Source: CAYGXH01 sp964354485 (lineage in GTDB: Bacteria; Bacteroidota; Ignavibacteria; UBA10030; SZUA-254). Taken from it: a stretch of DNA of 12,193 nt. Where the stretch lies: the NCBI GenBank assembly GCA_964354485.1, contig CAYGZY010000137.1, positions 1 through 12,193 on the forward strand, given 5' to 3'. Every line of letters begins with the position of its first letter. Positions within the stretch are counted from its first letter, which is position 1. A program made the translations under genes and the position numbers. Under the pieces are notes generated by a model that was not told where the DNA came from, did no database searches, and worked only from the letters and a program-made list of their open reading frames with translations. Positions 1-7,849 of this stretch are shown here, in pieces.

Positions 1-3000
1 ACAAGGTTTTAAATGGTTGGAAGTAGTAAGTTGTAGGAAGTGCCAGGTTGTAATTTATACCCAGATTCCATTGCCAGCTCTTGCGCAGTTCGAAGGAGGG
101 ATTCCTTTCACTCGCGGTATTGTAGTTAAACGAAAAAACCAGCTTGCTGAATGTATCGTTGATGTACCAGGCTTTAATCGGCGGGACGATTTTAAGTCCG
201 GACACGGAGTAGGAATCCCTTACACTCAGAGTTTGTGAATCTGAGATAACTTTATCGGCCTGTGCGGTCGACTGTGCCCTATTGGCGGCTTCTTCGACGA
301 TGACATCCGTATTGGGAAGGTACTTTGGTTTCACAAGCTGTTCTGCATGCGAGTAGCCGAACGGGATTTGCGTGCCCTGCCAGTCAGTTGGCAGGAAACG
401 TTCGAGGGCGACCGTCGTATTTACTGCCCAGTTGATATTCGTCGTCTGGTTGCCGAAGCGTTGTTCGAGAGTATGGTAGTTGGGATCTATCTGAGCATAG
501 TTAAATCCGAAGGATCCGAAATCTGCGAGTTTCATCTGTGTATCGAAACGGAATGCCGATCCGGGAGAGTTGTCGACATCGACAAGGCGCAGTTCATTTA
601 TCCACACTTCCCCGCTGAGCAGGGGTTTACCGACGTTGGTGATTCCGATTATTATCTCCTTCACCTGTCGCAGGGAAGGATTCCCGCGTACTCCGTAGGT
701 TGCACCTTCACGTTCCGGTATAGGAACGCGGTAGATGCGATTGGCGCTGTCGCGTGCTGTCTTAACCGACGTCAACTTGGCAAAATCGATCACAATCTCA
801 TTGTTCGCGATGTCCCACCCACGATGAATCGGCTGCCGGTATTCGTAAAAGTTTTGCGAGTCGGCGCCAAACTTCAGGTAGATTGCGGCATCGTACTGTT
901 CAGACGACAAGTATTCGAAGTTTTCATCGCCGTGGACGAACATTTTCATGGACCGGTAATTGATAAGATCCAGCGCTTTAATCGTAAAAACTTTGAATAC
1001 TTCCCGCGACGTGTCTTTCGGAAGATCATTAAGTATGAATGCAAGCGATTGTTCGTTTGCCTCTATGATATTATTCGGATCCGACCTGTCACGTTCACGC
1101 GTAATGCCGAGCTGGTACCATTCTCTCAGATATTGCGGATTCTCTTCAATGCTCATGACGGAAACTTTAAGAAGAGAGTCGTTCTTCGTTCGTTCCTGCC
1201 ACTGATTGCCGAGGAGGTCAATTTCAGCGAACCAGAGATTGACAGGTTCTGAAAAACCCGACAGCCACATGCGGATATACTGAACATTCTGTAAAATAGA
1301 TTGGGGAGATGAACCCCCGAAAATCCGGGTCGCATTCAGGAGCGGTATACGGAACTGGTACCAGCCTTTATTTCCGCCTCCGACACGGTATTCATTTGGC
1401 TGGAGTACGCCGAGCGAATCTATATAAGCTGTATCAAGCGGAAGTTCATACTCAAGATATTCGTTGATGAGATCGACGCTCCCATTTCCATTGAGGTCTT
1501 CGGTATTCGGATAATTATTTCCTTCTGCCAGTCCGTTATTTTCTGTTCCGTTGATTCTGAACATATTGCAATTCGGATTGTCCGGCATACAGAACAGATA
1601 ATCATCGCCGGCCGGATCTCCGGGATCGACATCCGGATCTCCGGCATTCGTTGTTATGAACGTCTGGTATTTCCCGATTTCTTCCGTATTGCCCAGCATG
1701 TCTATACCGAGATCCTCTCCGGGATTCAACACACCATTGGTAATACCGCCCGGGTTCGACGGCGTTCTGACATTATCTTCAGAGTTTAGCTGTTTATTGG
1801 GAATGAGGTCTTCGCTGATATAGCCAAGGTTTACGTACAGTTTCCCGCGCCGCAGATCATCCAGATCGGCGCTCGTTGCTTTCATCCAGAACTCGAGGTA
1901 AGTAATATTTTGCTCAAGTATGCTGCCGGCTGTCGAGCCGATTGCCCGCATGATGCCATTCCAGTTCTTGCGCCGTTCGACCGGATCATCGTGATTACCC
2001 GTGTTCCCGCCTATTGATTTCCGGTGCAGAGATGAATCCAAATCCAATGCATAATTAAGCATCCCACGATGGTTCGGATTGTAATCGAGAATAAACGGAT
2101 TTAGGAGATTATCGCCGGGTCGTGTTCTCCTGTTTGGCCAGATATCCTGGACGGTAGCACCCTGTGGGATGTTGTACCATGTGAGTCGTGCTCTTCTGAA
2201 ATTCTTTGTCGAATCCGGCAGATTGACTCCCAGGGGAAGATATTCGGGAGTGCTCGACAGTGCCCATGCGGGATACTGGATATTAATGGGGATCGTTCTC
2301 CGCGAACCCTCGAAATCGTCGAGATACGCTATGCTCGCGCCCTTGTCACCCGCTACGGTACTCTTTTTTGTATTGGCATCCGGGAACATGAACGCGGCTT
2401 CGCTGCCAAACTTCAATGTAGACATCTCCTTCGTCTGGATAAAAGGAAGCGCATCGATCATATCGGTAAGAAACGGAGCTTCGATCGAGGTCGACGCATC
2501 GACACCTAACATCAGATTATTCGTAGGTTCTTCGCCGATGCGGACCTTATCGCTCAATGTTTCCTGATTAAGGTTCATGACAGTGAAACCGAGATTGGTA
2601 TTCGGGAATGTAACAATCTCGCCGCGGGCGCCTATCAGGGTTTTTGCTGCAATCTGAAAGAGGTCGTTCTGTTCATACTTCACCGAAACATTCGCGCTGG
2701 GATCCATTGCCCGGGGATTTTTTAGAACAACTTCTCCAACCATATAATCCACGGAATAGTCCTCGCCTGCTTTCAGCGGCGCACCGTTCAGCAGTACCTG
2801 AACACTACCTTCCACTATGTTAAAACCGAGCTGATAACGGCTCGATTGTGCACCGGAAGCACGTACTTTGAAATAATACTTGTTCTTTAATGAATTTCTC
2901 TGAGCAGCCGATGAAGTCGTGTCGTAGATATCGCTGAATATGAGACTGTCGTTTACCGCAATCCCTTTCTTCGCCAGAAAATATTCTCTTATACCTACAT

Positions 3001-4909
3001 CGAAAGGTCTCAGTTTCGGAAAAATAATTTCCCCGCGATCGACATCTATGGTAAATCCCGGAATAAAATCAAAACTATTGTCCGGTCTCCGTTCCCCGGA
3101 TGTGCTGTCAAACCGGTCCAGACTAAATATCTGGAGTAACTTTTCATTTTCGACCTCATCCACCTCTGCACCCTGTGTCTGGCGCCACACTTCAAAGCCG
3201 AAACTGCCCTTCTTGATGTTGGTGGCGCGCACAGAATAGAAATTTTTCATGAGGAGATTCCACGCCGGCTGGTAATTAGGATTATTGTAGAGGTTTTTCG
3301 GTTTGACCAGCTTTAAAAAAAGAACCGAATCGTTTCCTTCCGCTTTTCCGCCGAAAAACCGGGAGTTCCCATCGATACCCCCGATTTCGTACTCCACCGC
3401 TACAACCTGATCGTCATTGAAACTTGTCAGGAGCGTGAGGTAACCACCGAACTGGTCGAACTTAAAGTCCTTATTCGGATCGAGCCTAATGAACACACCC
3501 TCGAAGTAGCGGTCGGTTTGCTTCGCCAGTGATGCTATATCATCGCTGCTGTAGGTTTCATCGATACCGTGAAATGGTAAATCGATATATGCCGCACCTT
3601 TAATCCCTTTTCCTTCCTGTTCTGCGGCCGCAGCAGGTACGCTGATGTAGACATCCAGCTGTATGACCTGATTTATTTCGATATCAGGAGTGATCTGAGG
3701 CATCTGATCATTTTTAAGAATCTCAAAAAAACTGCGGTATAGTGTATCGAGAAAGAAATGATTCCTCGAATAATCATGCGGATAAATGGTCACCTCGGAT
3801 GTCTGCGATCCGCCCGACACCGTAAATTCTTTTGTCTGTCCCTTTTTCTGCGACAGCAATGTCGTCAGCGTCATAGGACCCATCTGCATTTTTGCTTTTA
3901 TTCCAAACAATGCTTGCCCGCCGCCTACGAGCGAGGGAGTTTGCAGCGAAACGTTCCCGGCTTCGATGCTCTGGATAATCTCATCGTCGAATCCGGTATA
4001 TCTTATCTTCAACTGATTCTCATATTCGAACATCCTCTGGGTATTCCAGTCGGCGCTGATATTCAGCTTTTTCCCTATCAGTCCGTTAACATTTATGCGG
4101 ACATCCTGCTTGAACGTAGGTTCATTTCTCGACTGATCGAATCGGGAAAGCATTGACTGGTCGGTTGTGGTATTCCTGAACGCAGCTCTGATGTCAACGT
4201 CGCCCGAGATGCGGAGGTCAACTTTATCACCGCCGAAAATGTTCATGATCGGATTCGCAGGAATAGGAATCGAAATATTTGTAATCGATCCCATTATTTC
4301 CGAAAGACCATCTTTCGCTTTTTTTATTGCCGTCTGCCCCGTCATCATCCTCCACGAGTTTATCCTCTCGTATTCGAATCTCCGATGTATGTATTCTTCG
4401 AGAGGTATCTTCATAGGAACTTTAACATCCAGATCGTTGACCAATTCTCTTATCGTGACAAACTCCCCGGTCGAATCGAGCTTTACTTCACGTTTGTACA
4501 CCTGCTGATTGGCGTCAAGATAAAGCGAATAGTTATCCCGTGGAAACACGAGAACCATCGGGGAGTCAATTCGATAATGAATAAATTGTGCAAGACGGAC
4601 GGTCGAGTCCTGGTAAACGATCCAATGCTCACTGGTATCGGCGAGAGCGGTGGTATCTTCCAGCGCCCTTAGAGAATCTGACTGCGGATCGAGACGTTCC
4701 CTTCTCCGGTCTCTGGCTCTCAATTCTTCAAGTGGAGGAGTGATGCTTGTATCGTTCTCTCCCGGAAGACCGATCACATCATGACGGACAGTGTCACGCT
4801 GAAACAATGTATCCTGGGGGAACGGTGGTTGATCCGGTATTTGTGCCAACACCGGTAAAGTAGAGTAAACAACGATGAGAAGTACAATAAACCGCTTAAA
4901 AATAAGCAA
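1..4909 (-). CDS. sprA: SprA, type IX secretion outer-membrane translocon (C-terminus outside window)
   Basis: SprA is the giant outer-membrane barrel through which T9SS cargo leaves the cell; in gliding Bacteroidota it is also needed for motility. I translated the minus strand from a TTG at 4909 and found the frame open to the left edge: 1636 codons, against about 2400 residues for flavobacterial SprA, so roughly a third is missing. Residues 1-22 form a signal peptide (basic FKR, hydrophobic core, VLA before Q23), followed by a charged, proline-rich linker to about residue 85. Family hallmarks I can read are WNTQRMFEYENQLKIRYTG from W288, IIQSIEAGNVSL from I311, YLDDFEGS at 862-869, an EF-hand-like DLNGNGSVD at 1138-1146, and GEVWINELRL from G1433. 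The TTG was chosen because it gives a clean signal peptide. The only nearby ATG (minus strand, in the TACATATGTA palindrome) is followed at once by TAG, and an in-frame GTG at 4957 would place 16 odd residues in front. No clear ribosome-binding site is visible. The gene is divergent from lptFG. Identity is very secure; the exact start is less so. Confidence 0.95.
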   Translation of the reverse strand, partial: MLIFKRFIVLLIVVYSTLPVLAQIPDQPPFPQDTLFQRDTVRHDVIGLPGENDTSITPPLEELRARDRRRERLDPQSDSLRALEDTTALADTSEHWIVYQDSTVRLAQFIHYRIDSPMVLVFPRDNYSLYLDANQQVYKREVKLDSTGEFVTIRELVNDLDVKVPMKIPLEEYIHRRFEYERINSWRMMTGQTAIKKAKDGLSEIMGSITNISIPIPANPIMNIFGGDKVDLRISGDVDIRAAFRNTTTDQSMLSRFDQSRNEPTFKQDVRINVNGLIGKKLNISADWNTQRMFEYENQLKIRYTGFDDEIIQSIEAGNVSLQTPSLVGGGQALFGIKAKMQMGPMTLTTLLSQKKGQTKEFTVSGGSQTSEVTIYPHDYSRNHFFLDTLYRSFFEILKNDQMPQITPDIEINQVIQLDVYISVPAAAAEQEGKGIKGAAYIDLPFHGIDETYSSDDIASLAKQTDRYFEGVFIRLDPNKDFKFDQFGGYLTLLTSFNDDQVVAVEYEIGGIDGNSRFFGGKAEGNDSVLFLKLVKPKNLYNNPNYQPAWNLLMKNFYSVRATNIKKGSFGFEVWRQTQGAEVDEVENEKLLQIFSLDRFDSTSGERRPDNSFDFIPGFTIDVDRGEIIFPKLRPFDVGIREYFLAKKGIAVNDSLIFSDIYDTTSSAAQRNSLKNKYYFKVRASGAQSSRYQLGFNIVEGSVQVLLNGAPLKAGEDYSVDYMVGEVVLKNPRAMDPSANVSVKYEQNDLFQIAAKTLIGARGEIVTFPNTNLGFTVMNLNQETLSDKVRIGEEPTNNLMLGVDASTSIEAPFLTDMIDALPFIQTKEMSTLKFGSEAAFMFPDANTKKSTVAGDKGASIAYLDDFEGSRRTIPINIQYPAWALSSTPEYLPLGVNLPDSTKNFRRARLTWYNIPQGATVQDIWPNRRTRPGDNLLNPFILDYNPNHRGMLNYALDLDSSLHRKSIGGNTGNHDDPVERRKNWNGIMRAIGSTAGSILEQNITYLEFWMKATSADLDDLRRGKLYVNLGYISEDLIPNKQLNSEDNVRTPSNPGGITNGVLNPGEDLGIDMLGNTEEIGKYQTFITTNAGDPDVDPGDPAGDDYLFCMPDNPNCNMFRINGTENNGLAEGNNYPNTEDLNGNGSVDLINEYLEYELPLDTAYIDSLGVLQPNEYRVGGGNKGWYQFRIPLLNATRIFGGSSPQSILQNVQYIRMWLSGFSEPVNLWFAEIDLLGNQWQERTKNDSLLKVSVMSIEENPQYLREWYQLGITRERDRSDPNNIIEANEQSLAFILNDLPKDTSREVFKVFTIKALDLINYRSMKMFVHGDENFEYLSSEQYDAAIYLKFGADSQNFYEYRQPIHRGWDIANNEIVIDFAKLTSVKTARDSANRIYRVPIPEREGATYGVRGNPSLRQVKEIIIGITNVGKPLLSGEVWINELRLVDVDNSPGSAFRFDTQMKLADFGSFGFNYAQIDPNYHTLEQRFGNQTTNINWAVNTTVALERFLPTDWQGTQIPFGYSHAEQLVKPKYLPNTDVIVEEAANRAQSTAQADKVISDSQTLSVRDSYSVSGLKIVPPIKAWYINDTFSKLVFSFNYNTASERNPSFELRKSWQWNLGINYNLALPTTYYFQPFKTL

Positions 4910-4929
4910 TAGAGAAGGGGTGGGAATCC

Positions 4930-4939
4930 TACATATGTA
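4930..4939. repeat. 10-bp perfect palindrome upstream of sprA
   Basis: TACATATGTA reads the same on both strands and lies 21 bp before the chosen sprA start codon. It could be part of an operator or simply a chance AT-rich palindrome. Its embedded ATG on the minus strand is followed by a stop and cannot start sprA. Confidence 0.4.
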
Positions 4940-4958
4940 TGAGTGACAACAAATCACG

Positions 4959-5038
4959 TTGGTAACAGTGTTCTCGTTTTATCTTTTCAAAATTTCCGGA
5001 TAATAACCGGATTTTTAATGATGTTTAACTGTTACCAA
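4959..5038. repeat. 80-bp nested inverted repeat in the sprA upstream region
   Basis: The outer arms are a perfect 11-bp inverted repeat, TTGGTAACAGT at 4959-4969 and ACTGTTACCAA at 5028-5038. Inside lies a second perfect arm pair, TCCGG at 4995-4999 and CCGGA at 5007-5011, around a 7-nt loop ATAATAA. An AAAA run on its left (4989-4992) can pair with the T run on its right (5013-5016). The two centres are offset by about 4.5 bp, so this is nested rather than one continuous stem. The inner hairpin followed by TTTTT looks terminator-like on the plus strand. On the minus strand the whole structure lies 50-130 nt before the sprA start and could be in its 5' leader. A small TIR-bearing element or an operator pair is also possible. 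The repeat is certain; its role is not. Confidence 0.7.
4991..5021. repeat. Intergenic direct repeat, copy A
   Basis: This copy has three blocks: AATTTCC, nine variable bases, CCGG, an extra A, then TTTTTAATGA. The copy at 5181-5210 has the same blocks in the same order and with the same 9-base spacer length, lacking only the extra A. Copy A overlaps the inner hairpin of the nested inverted repeat. No function is known to me. Confidence 0.55.
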
Positions 5039-5058
5039 GAACCTATACCGTTGACTCC

Positions 5059-5089
5059 TTATCGTAAGAGGTTATAAAGCTAACGATAA
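5059..5089. repeat. 7-bp inverted repeat in the sprA-lptF intergenic region
   Basis: TTATCGT at 5059-5065 and ACGATAA at 5083-5089 are perfect inverted copies around a 17-nt spacer. The arms are AT-rich and no T run of terminator type follows, so a two-half-site protein-binding site is as likely as an RNA hairpin. Chance cannot be excluded for seven base pairs in such a composition. Confidence 0.4.
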
Positions 5090-5165
5090 TTAAATTACTT
5101 ACCTAAAAAATGTAGGAAAAAGGCAAATGAATAGCAAGAAAAAATTGATTTTTCGCACGGATGAT

Positions 5166-5210
5166 CCTTATTTTTAATGAAATTTCCACAATACTGCCGG
5201 TTTTTAATGA
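5166..5210. repeat. Two further TTTTTAATGA repeat copies with 30-bp period
   Basis: TTTTTAATGA occurs at 5171-5180 and again at 5201-5210, exactly 30 bp apart. The second belongs to a full copy (5181-5210) with AATTTCC, nine bases, CCGG and TTTTTAATGA, matching copy A at 4991-5021. The first is preceded by CCTTA in place of CCGG, so it is a degenerate or partial copy. The exact 30-bp period (close to three helical turns) would place the copies on the same DNA face. Confidence 0.55.
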
Positions 5211-5374
5211 GCTTCCGCTCAAAATCTGACAAATTCATCCATTCAGCGGCAAGCTTGATAAATGTTCCTCTGCGCCATGCAATGAAGTCTAGTATATACG
5301 ACACTTACAGAAGTCCTTTCGTATACCGCCTCAATTTGTAAAATCGTTCCGGTGGGAGTATATTATTTCTGGTC

Positions 5375-6763
5375 ATGAAACTCTACCTCCATATACTTAA
5401 AACCCACGTTGGTCCTTTTCTCTTCGCTTTTTTTACACTCATGTTTATTTTTCTTCTGCAATTTCTCATGAGAGCCATTAATCAGTTGGTGGGAAAGGGC
5501 TTGAGCGGCTGGGTGATTACCGAGCTTATTATCCTCAGTCTGTCGTGGATGGTCGTTCTCGCTGTCCCGATGGCGGTGCTCGTCGCTACTCTAATGGCAT
5601 TCGGGAAACTTGCTTCACAAAATGAAATTACAGCGATGAAGGCGAGCAGTATGAGCTTATACCGGATGATGGCGCCGGTTGTTCTCGCTGCCGTCGTAGT
5701 TACGTTTCTCCTCATCGAATTTAACAACAAGGTACTTCCGGAAGCGAATCACAGATTTAAAGTTTTGATGATTGACATACGCCGCACGAAACCGACGTTC
5801 ACAATTCAGGCAGGGCTTTTCTCTCAGGAGATTCCGGGTTACAGCATTCTTACACGTAAAACATTCGAACAATCGAACGATCTTGAGGGAATCACGCTGT
5901 ACGATTATACCGAACCGGGTACTAATGTCGTCGTTACAGCCCGGCGAGGTAAAGTATCTTTCACTCCGGATTATCGGAAGCTCGTCATGGATCTCTACGA
6001 TGGTTCGATTCATAAGTTCGATCTTCGTGAATCACAGGCTTACCGCATGATGAGCTATGAGCGGCACCGCATTGTCATGGATGCTGAGGGATTCGACTTT
6101 GAGAGGTCGAGTCTGAGCGCATTCGACCGCAGCGACAGGGAGCTGAGCGCACCTGAAATGAGAGTTATAGTAGACAGCATCAAAGGACTCAACGAACAGA
6201 TGTACCGTCAGGCGATGCAGTCGATTACAACTCAACCTGCGTACATCAGAGATCCGCGATCGCCGGAACCACCGGGCAGAGCATCAACGCGGTCAAAATC
6301 GCTTATACTTGCTCACGAGCGAGCCAGGAACACTCTCATCAATATCACCAATCAGATTGATTACATCACGTACAACAACCGTCGTATAAATGAGTACCTT
6401 GTTGAAATTCACAAGAAGTACTCCATCCCCGCAGCGTGCATTGTCTTTATTTTCATAGGAGCGCCGCTCGGCATAATTGCCCGACGAGGAACATTCGGAG
6501 TTGCCGCCACGGTCAGTTTGGGATTTTTCGTCCTCTATTGGGCAGCGCTCATAGCCGGTGAGAAGTTTGCAGACCGGGGCTTACTCAGTCCCTGGCTCGG
6601 CATGTGGATGGCAAATATAGTCCTCTTCGTTCTCGGCATTTACCTCACATTCCGTATAGGCAGGGAAACCCCGGCGATTAACTGGAGCGCATTTAAACGC
6701 TTCCTGCCGCGTTACTTCCGCCCGCCCGAAACGTCTGAACCACCGCAATACGAACGGACATGA
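5375..6763 (+). CDS. lptF: LptF-like LPS export permease (YjgP/YjgQ family)
   Basis: This is one of the two membrane subunits of the LptB2FG ABC transporter, which extracts LPS from the inner membrane and passes it to the Lpt bridge. The 462 residues show the family layout. Three transmembrane helices (about 13-33, 46-76, 99-117) are followed by a periplasmic beta-jellyroll (about 120-250). Three more helices (about 350-370, 374-396, 407-428) come after it. The cytoplasmic loop GKLASQNEITAMKASSMSLY (77-96) matches the family's conserved loop after TM2. The protein is about 100 residues longer than proteobacterial LptF. The extra length lies at 256-348, between jellyroll and TM4, and has a helical start, a proline/arginine-rich centre (PRSPEPPGR, 294-302) and a second helical part. 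The MKLYLHILKTH N-terminus is typical. A GGGAG at 5354-5358 is too far (16 nt) to be a standard ribosome-binding site. The stop overlaps the lptG start as ATGA. LptF rather than LptG is assigned from gene order and size, so that distinction is the weaker part. Confidence 0.9.
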   Translation: MKLYLHILKTHVGPFLFAFFTLMFIFLLQFLMRAINQLVGKGLSGWVITELIILSLSWMVVLAVPMAVLVATLMAFGKLASQNEITAMKASSMSLYRMMAPVVLAAVVVTFLLIEFNNKVLPEANHRFKVLMIDIRRTKPTFTIQAGLFSQEIPGYSILTRKTFEQSNDLEGITLYDYTEPGTNVVVTARRGKVSFTPDYRKLVMDLYDGSIHKFDLRESQAYRMMSYERHRIVMDAEGFDFERSSLSAFDRSDRELSAPEMRVIVDSIKGLNEQMYRQAMQSITTQPAYIRDPRSPEPPGRASTRSKSLILAHERARNTLINITNQIDYITYNNRRINEYLVEIHKKYSIPAACIVFIFIGAPLGIIARRGTFGVAATVSLGFFVLYWAALIAGEKFADRGLLSPWLGMWMANIVLFVLGIYLTFRIGRETPAINWSAFKRFLPRYFRPPETSEPPQYERT

Positions 6764-7845
6764 CCACACTCGACAGATATGTCCTGCGCCAATTCATTTT
6801 TACGGCGCTCTATTCGCTTGTGGCGATCACGATTCTATTCGTAGCGATCAACATGATGGACAACCTCGACGACTTCCTCGATCGTCACGCTACAATACTG
6901 ATGATTGCCTCCTACTACTTTTATTTTATCCCTGAAATTATGAAACTGATGACGCCTGTTGCCATGCTCCTCTCGGCGCTCTTCACGACCGGCCGGTTAT
7001 CCACATTCAACGAAATGACGGCACTGAAATCAAGCGGTATCAGTCTCTACCGCTTCATGATTCCAATCATGGTTTTTGCATTCCTCGTCAGCGCGATTTC
7101 GGTATACTTCAATGGGTGGGTAGTCCCGTACGCCAATAAGAAAAAACTACAGATTGCCCGTCACTACTTCCAGAAGGACATACAATTCATCTCAAAAAAC
7201 AACATATTCATACAGGATACAAAAACGAGAATACTTTCCATCGGAATGTTCGATGATACCCGTAATGTCGCCACACAGATCAGTATTCAGGATTTTGATC
7301 CGAACGATCAGACGAATATGCTCGCCCGTTATGATGCACAGGAGATGCGGTGGGTGCCTGAAACCAAATCATGGAAGCTGTTTAACGGAACCGAAAGGCA
7401 GTTCACAGCTTCGGGGGAGGTGATAACACCTTTCACATCGCATGCCATCGGAGCGCTTAATTTCACTCCCGATGATATCCGGAAAAAACAGGAAAAACCC
7501 GAAGAGATGAATTACACGGACCTGGGAGAGTTTATACGCAACCAGCAGCGTGCGGGTCATGATGTGTCGCGTTGGCTGGTGGATTACTATGGAAAGACCG
7601 CATTCCCTTTCGCAAGTATCATCGTCGTTCTGTTCGGAATTCCCTTCTCGTCTGTAAAACGCCGCAGCGGTCTCGGCGTGGAGTTCGGAATTGCAATCGG
7701 CATTTCATTCCTCTATATGATATTTCTTCACGTTAGTCAGGCATTCGGTTATAACGGAGATCTTGATCCCCTGCTGACCGCGTGGCTGGCTAATATCCTC
7801 TTTTTGCTCTCAGGATTTTTTATTCTCTGGCGGGTTCCGAAATAA
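6760..7845 (+). CDS. lptG: LptG-like LPS export permease (YjgP/YjgQ family)
   Basis: This is the partner permease of LptF in the inner-membrane LptB2FG exporter. At 361 residues it is of normal family length. Helices lie at about 13-33, 46-75 and 100-117, then the periplasmic jellyroll to about 275, then helices at about 280-297, 305-325 and 338-357. Family features are the N-terminal LDRYVLRQF, the TPVAMLLSALFTTGRLS run at the end of TM2 (65-81), the NEMTALKSSGISLYRFM cytoplasmic loop (84-100), and FGIPFSS near the end of TM4 (292-298). Its ATG overlaps the lptF stop by four bases, which implies translational coupling and equal stoichiometry. No lptB or lptC is in the window; lptB is commonly encoded elsewhere. 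The gene ends 34 bp from the stop of the convergent 302-residue gene. Confidence 0.92.
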   Translation: MTTLDRYVLRQFIFTALYSLVAITILFVAINMMDNLDDFLDRHATILMIASYYFYFIPEIMKLMTPVAMLLSALFTTGRLSTFNEMTALKSSGISLYRFMIPIMVFAFLVSAISVYFNGWVVPYANKKKLQIARHYFQKDIQFISKNNIFIQDTKTRILSIGMFDDTRNVATQISIQDFDPNDQTNMLARYDAQEMRWVPETKSWKLFNGTERQFTASGEVITPFTSHAIGALNFTPDDIRKKQEKPEEMNYTDLGEFIRNQQRAGHDVSRWLVDYYGKTAFPFASIIVVLFGIPFSSVKRRSGLGVEFGIAIGISFLYMIFLHVSQAFGYNGDLDPLLTAWLANILFLLSGFFILWRVPK

Positions 7846-7849
7846 CAAT

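Larger units (their letters stand above)
4910..5374. other. Divergent intergenic region between sprA and lptF
   Basis: This 465-bp AT-rich stretch separates the start of sprA (minus) from the start of lptF (plus), so both promoters should lie here. I see no convincing gene in it. It holds a 10-bp perfect palindrome (TACATATGTA, 4930-4939) about 20 bp before the sprA start. It also holds a nested inverted repeat (4959-5038), a 7-bp inverted repeat (5059-5089) and three TTTTTAATGA elements (5012-5021, 5171-5180, 5201-5210). I looked for the Bacteroidota promoter pattern TTTG-N19-TAnnTTTG and found no good match on either strand; the nearest is TCAATTTG at 5331-5338, without a well-spaced upstream TTTG. 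Promoter positions therefore remain unassigned. Confidence 0.8.

Noticed and set aside
347..1252. A 301-codon plus-strand open frame
   Set aside because: It is the exact antisense register of sprA, whose minus-strand translation shows clear family motifs over the same bases (for example GEVWINELRL at 586-613). The plus-strand product has no recognisable features, so it is a shadow.
2169..2567. Several 80-130-codon plus-strand frames inside the sprA region (also 2940-3239, 3758-4156, 4167-4508)
   Set aside because: All lie antisense to continuous SprA coding sequence and show no start context or motifs.
1..4909. Possible frameshift or break in sprA, because only short plus-strand frames are obvious there
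   Set aside because: Reading the minus strand by hand from 4909 to the left edge gives one uninterrupted frame with SprA motifs throughout; it simply has no stop inside the window.
5136..5154. AT-rich hairpin AAAAAT-TG-ATTTTT
   Set aside because: Six A/T pairs around a two-base loop are not stable and are expected by chance in this AT-rich stretch.
5095..5304. A 69-codon minus-strand frame in the sprA-lptF intergenic region
   Set aside because: It runs through two of the TTTTTAATGA repeats, which produce its repeated LIKN/FIKN. It has no ribosome-binding site and no recognisable motif, and its amino-acid make-up (Phe, Lys, Ile rich) is what AT-rich non-coding DNA gives.
5290..5374. A possible Bacteroidota-type promoter (TCAATTTG at 5331-5338) before lptF
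   Set aside because: It deviates from TAnnTTTG at the key second base and lacks an upstream TTTG at the right spacing, so I did not annotate it.
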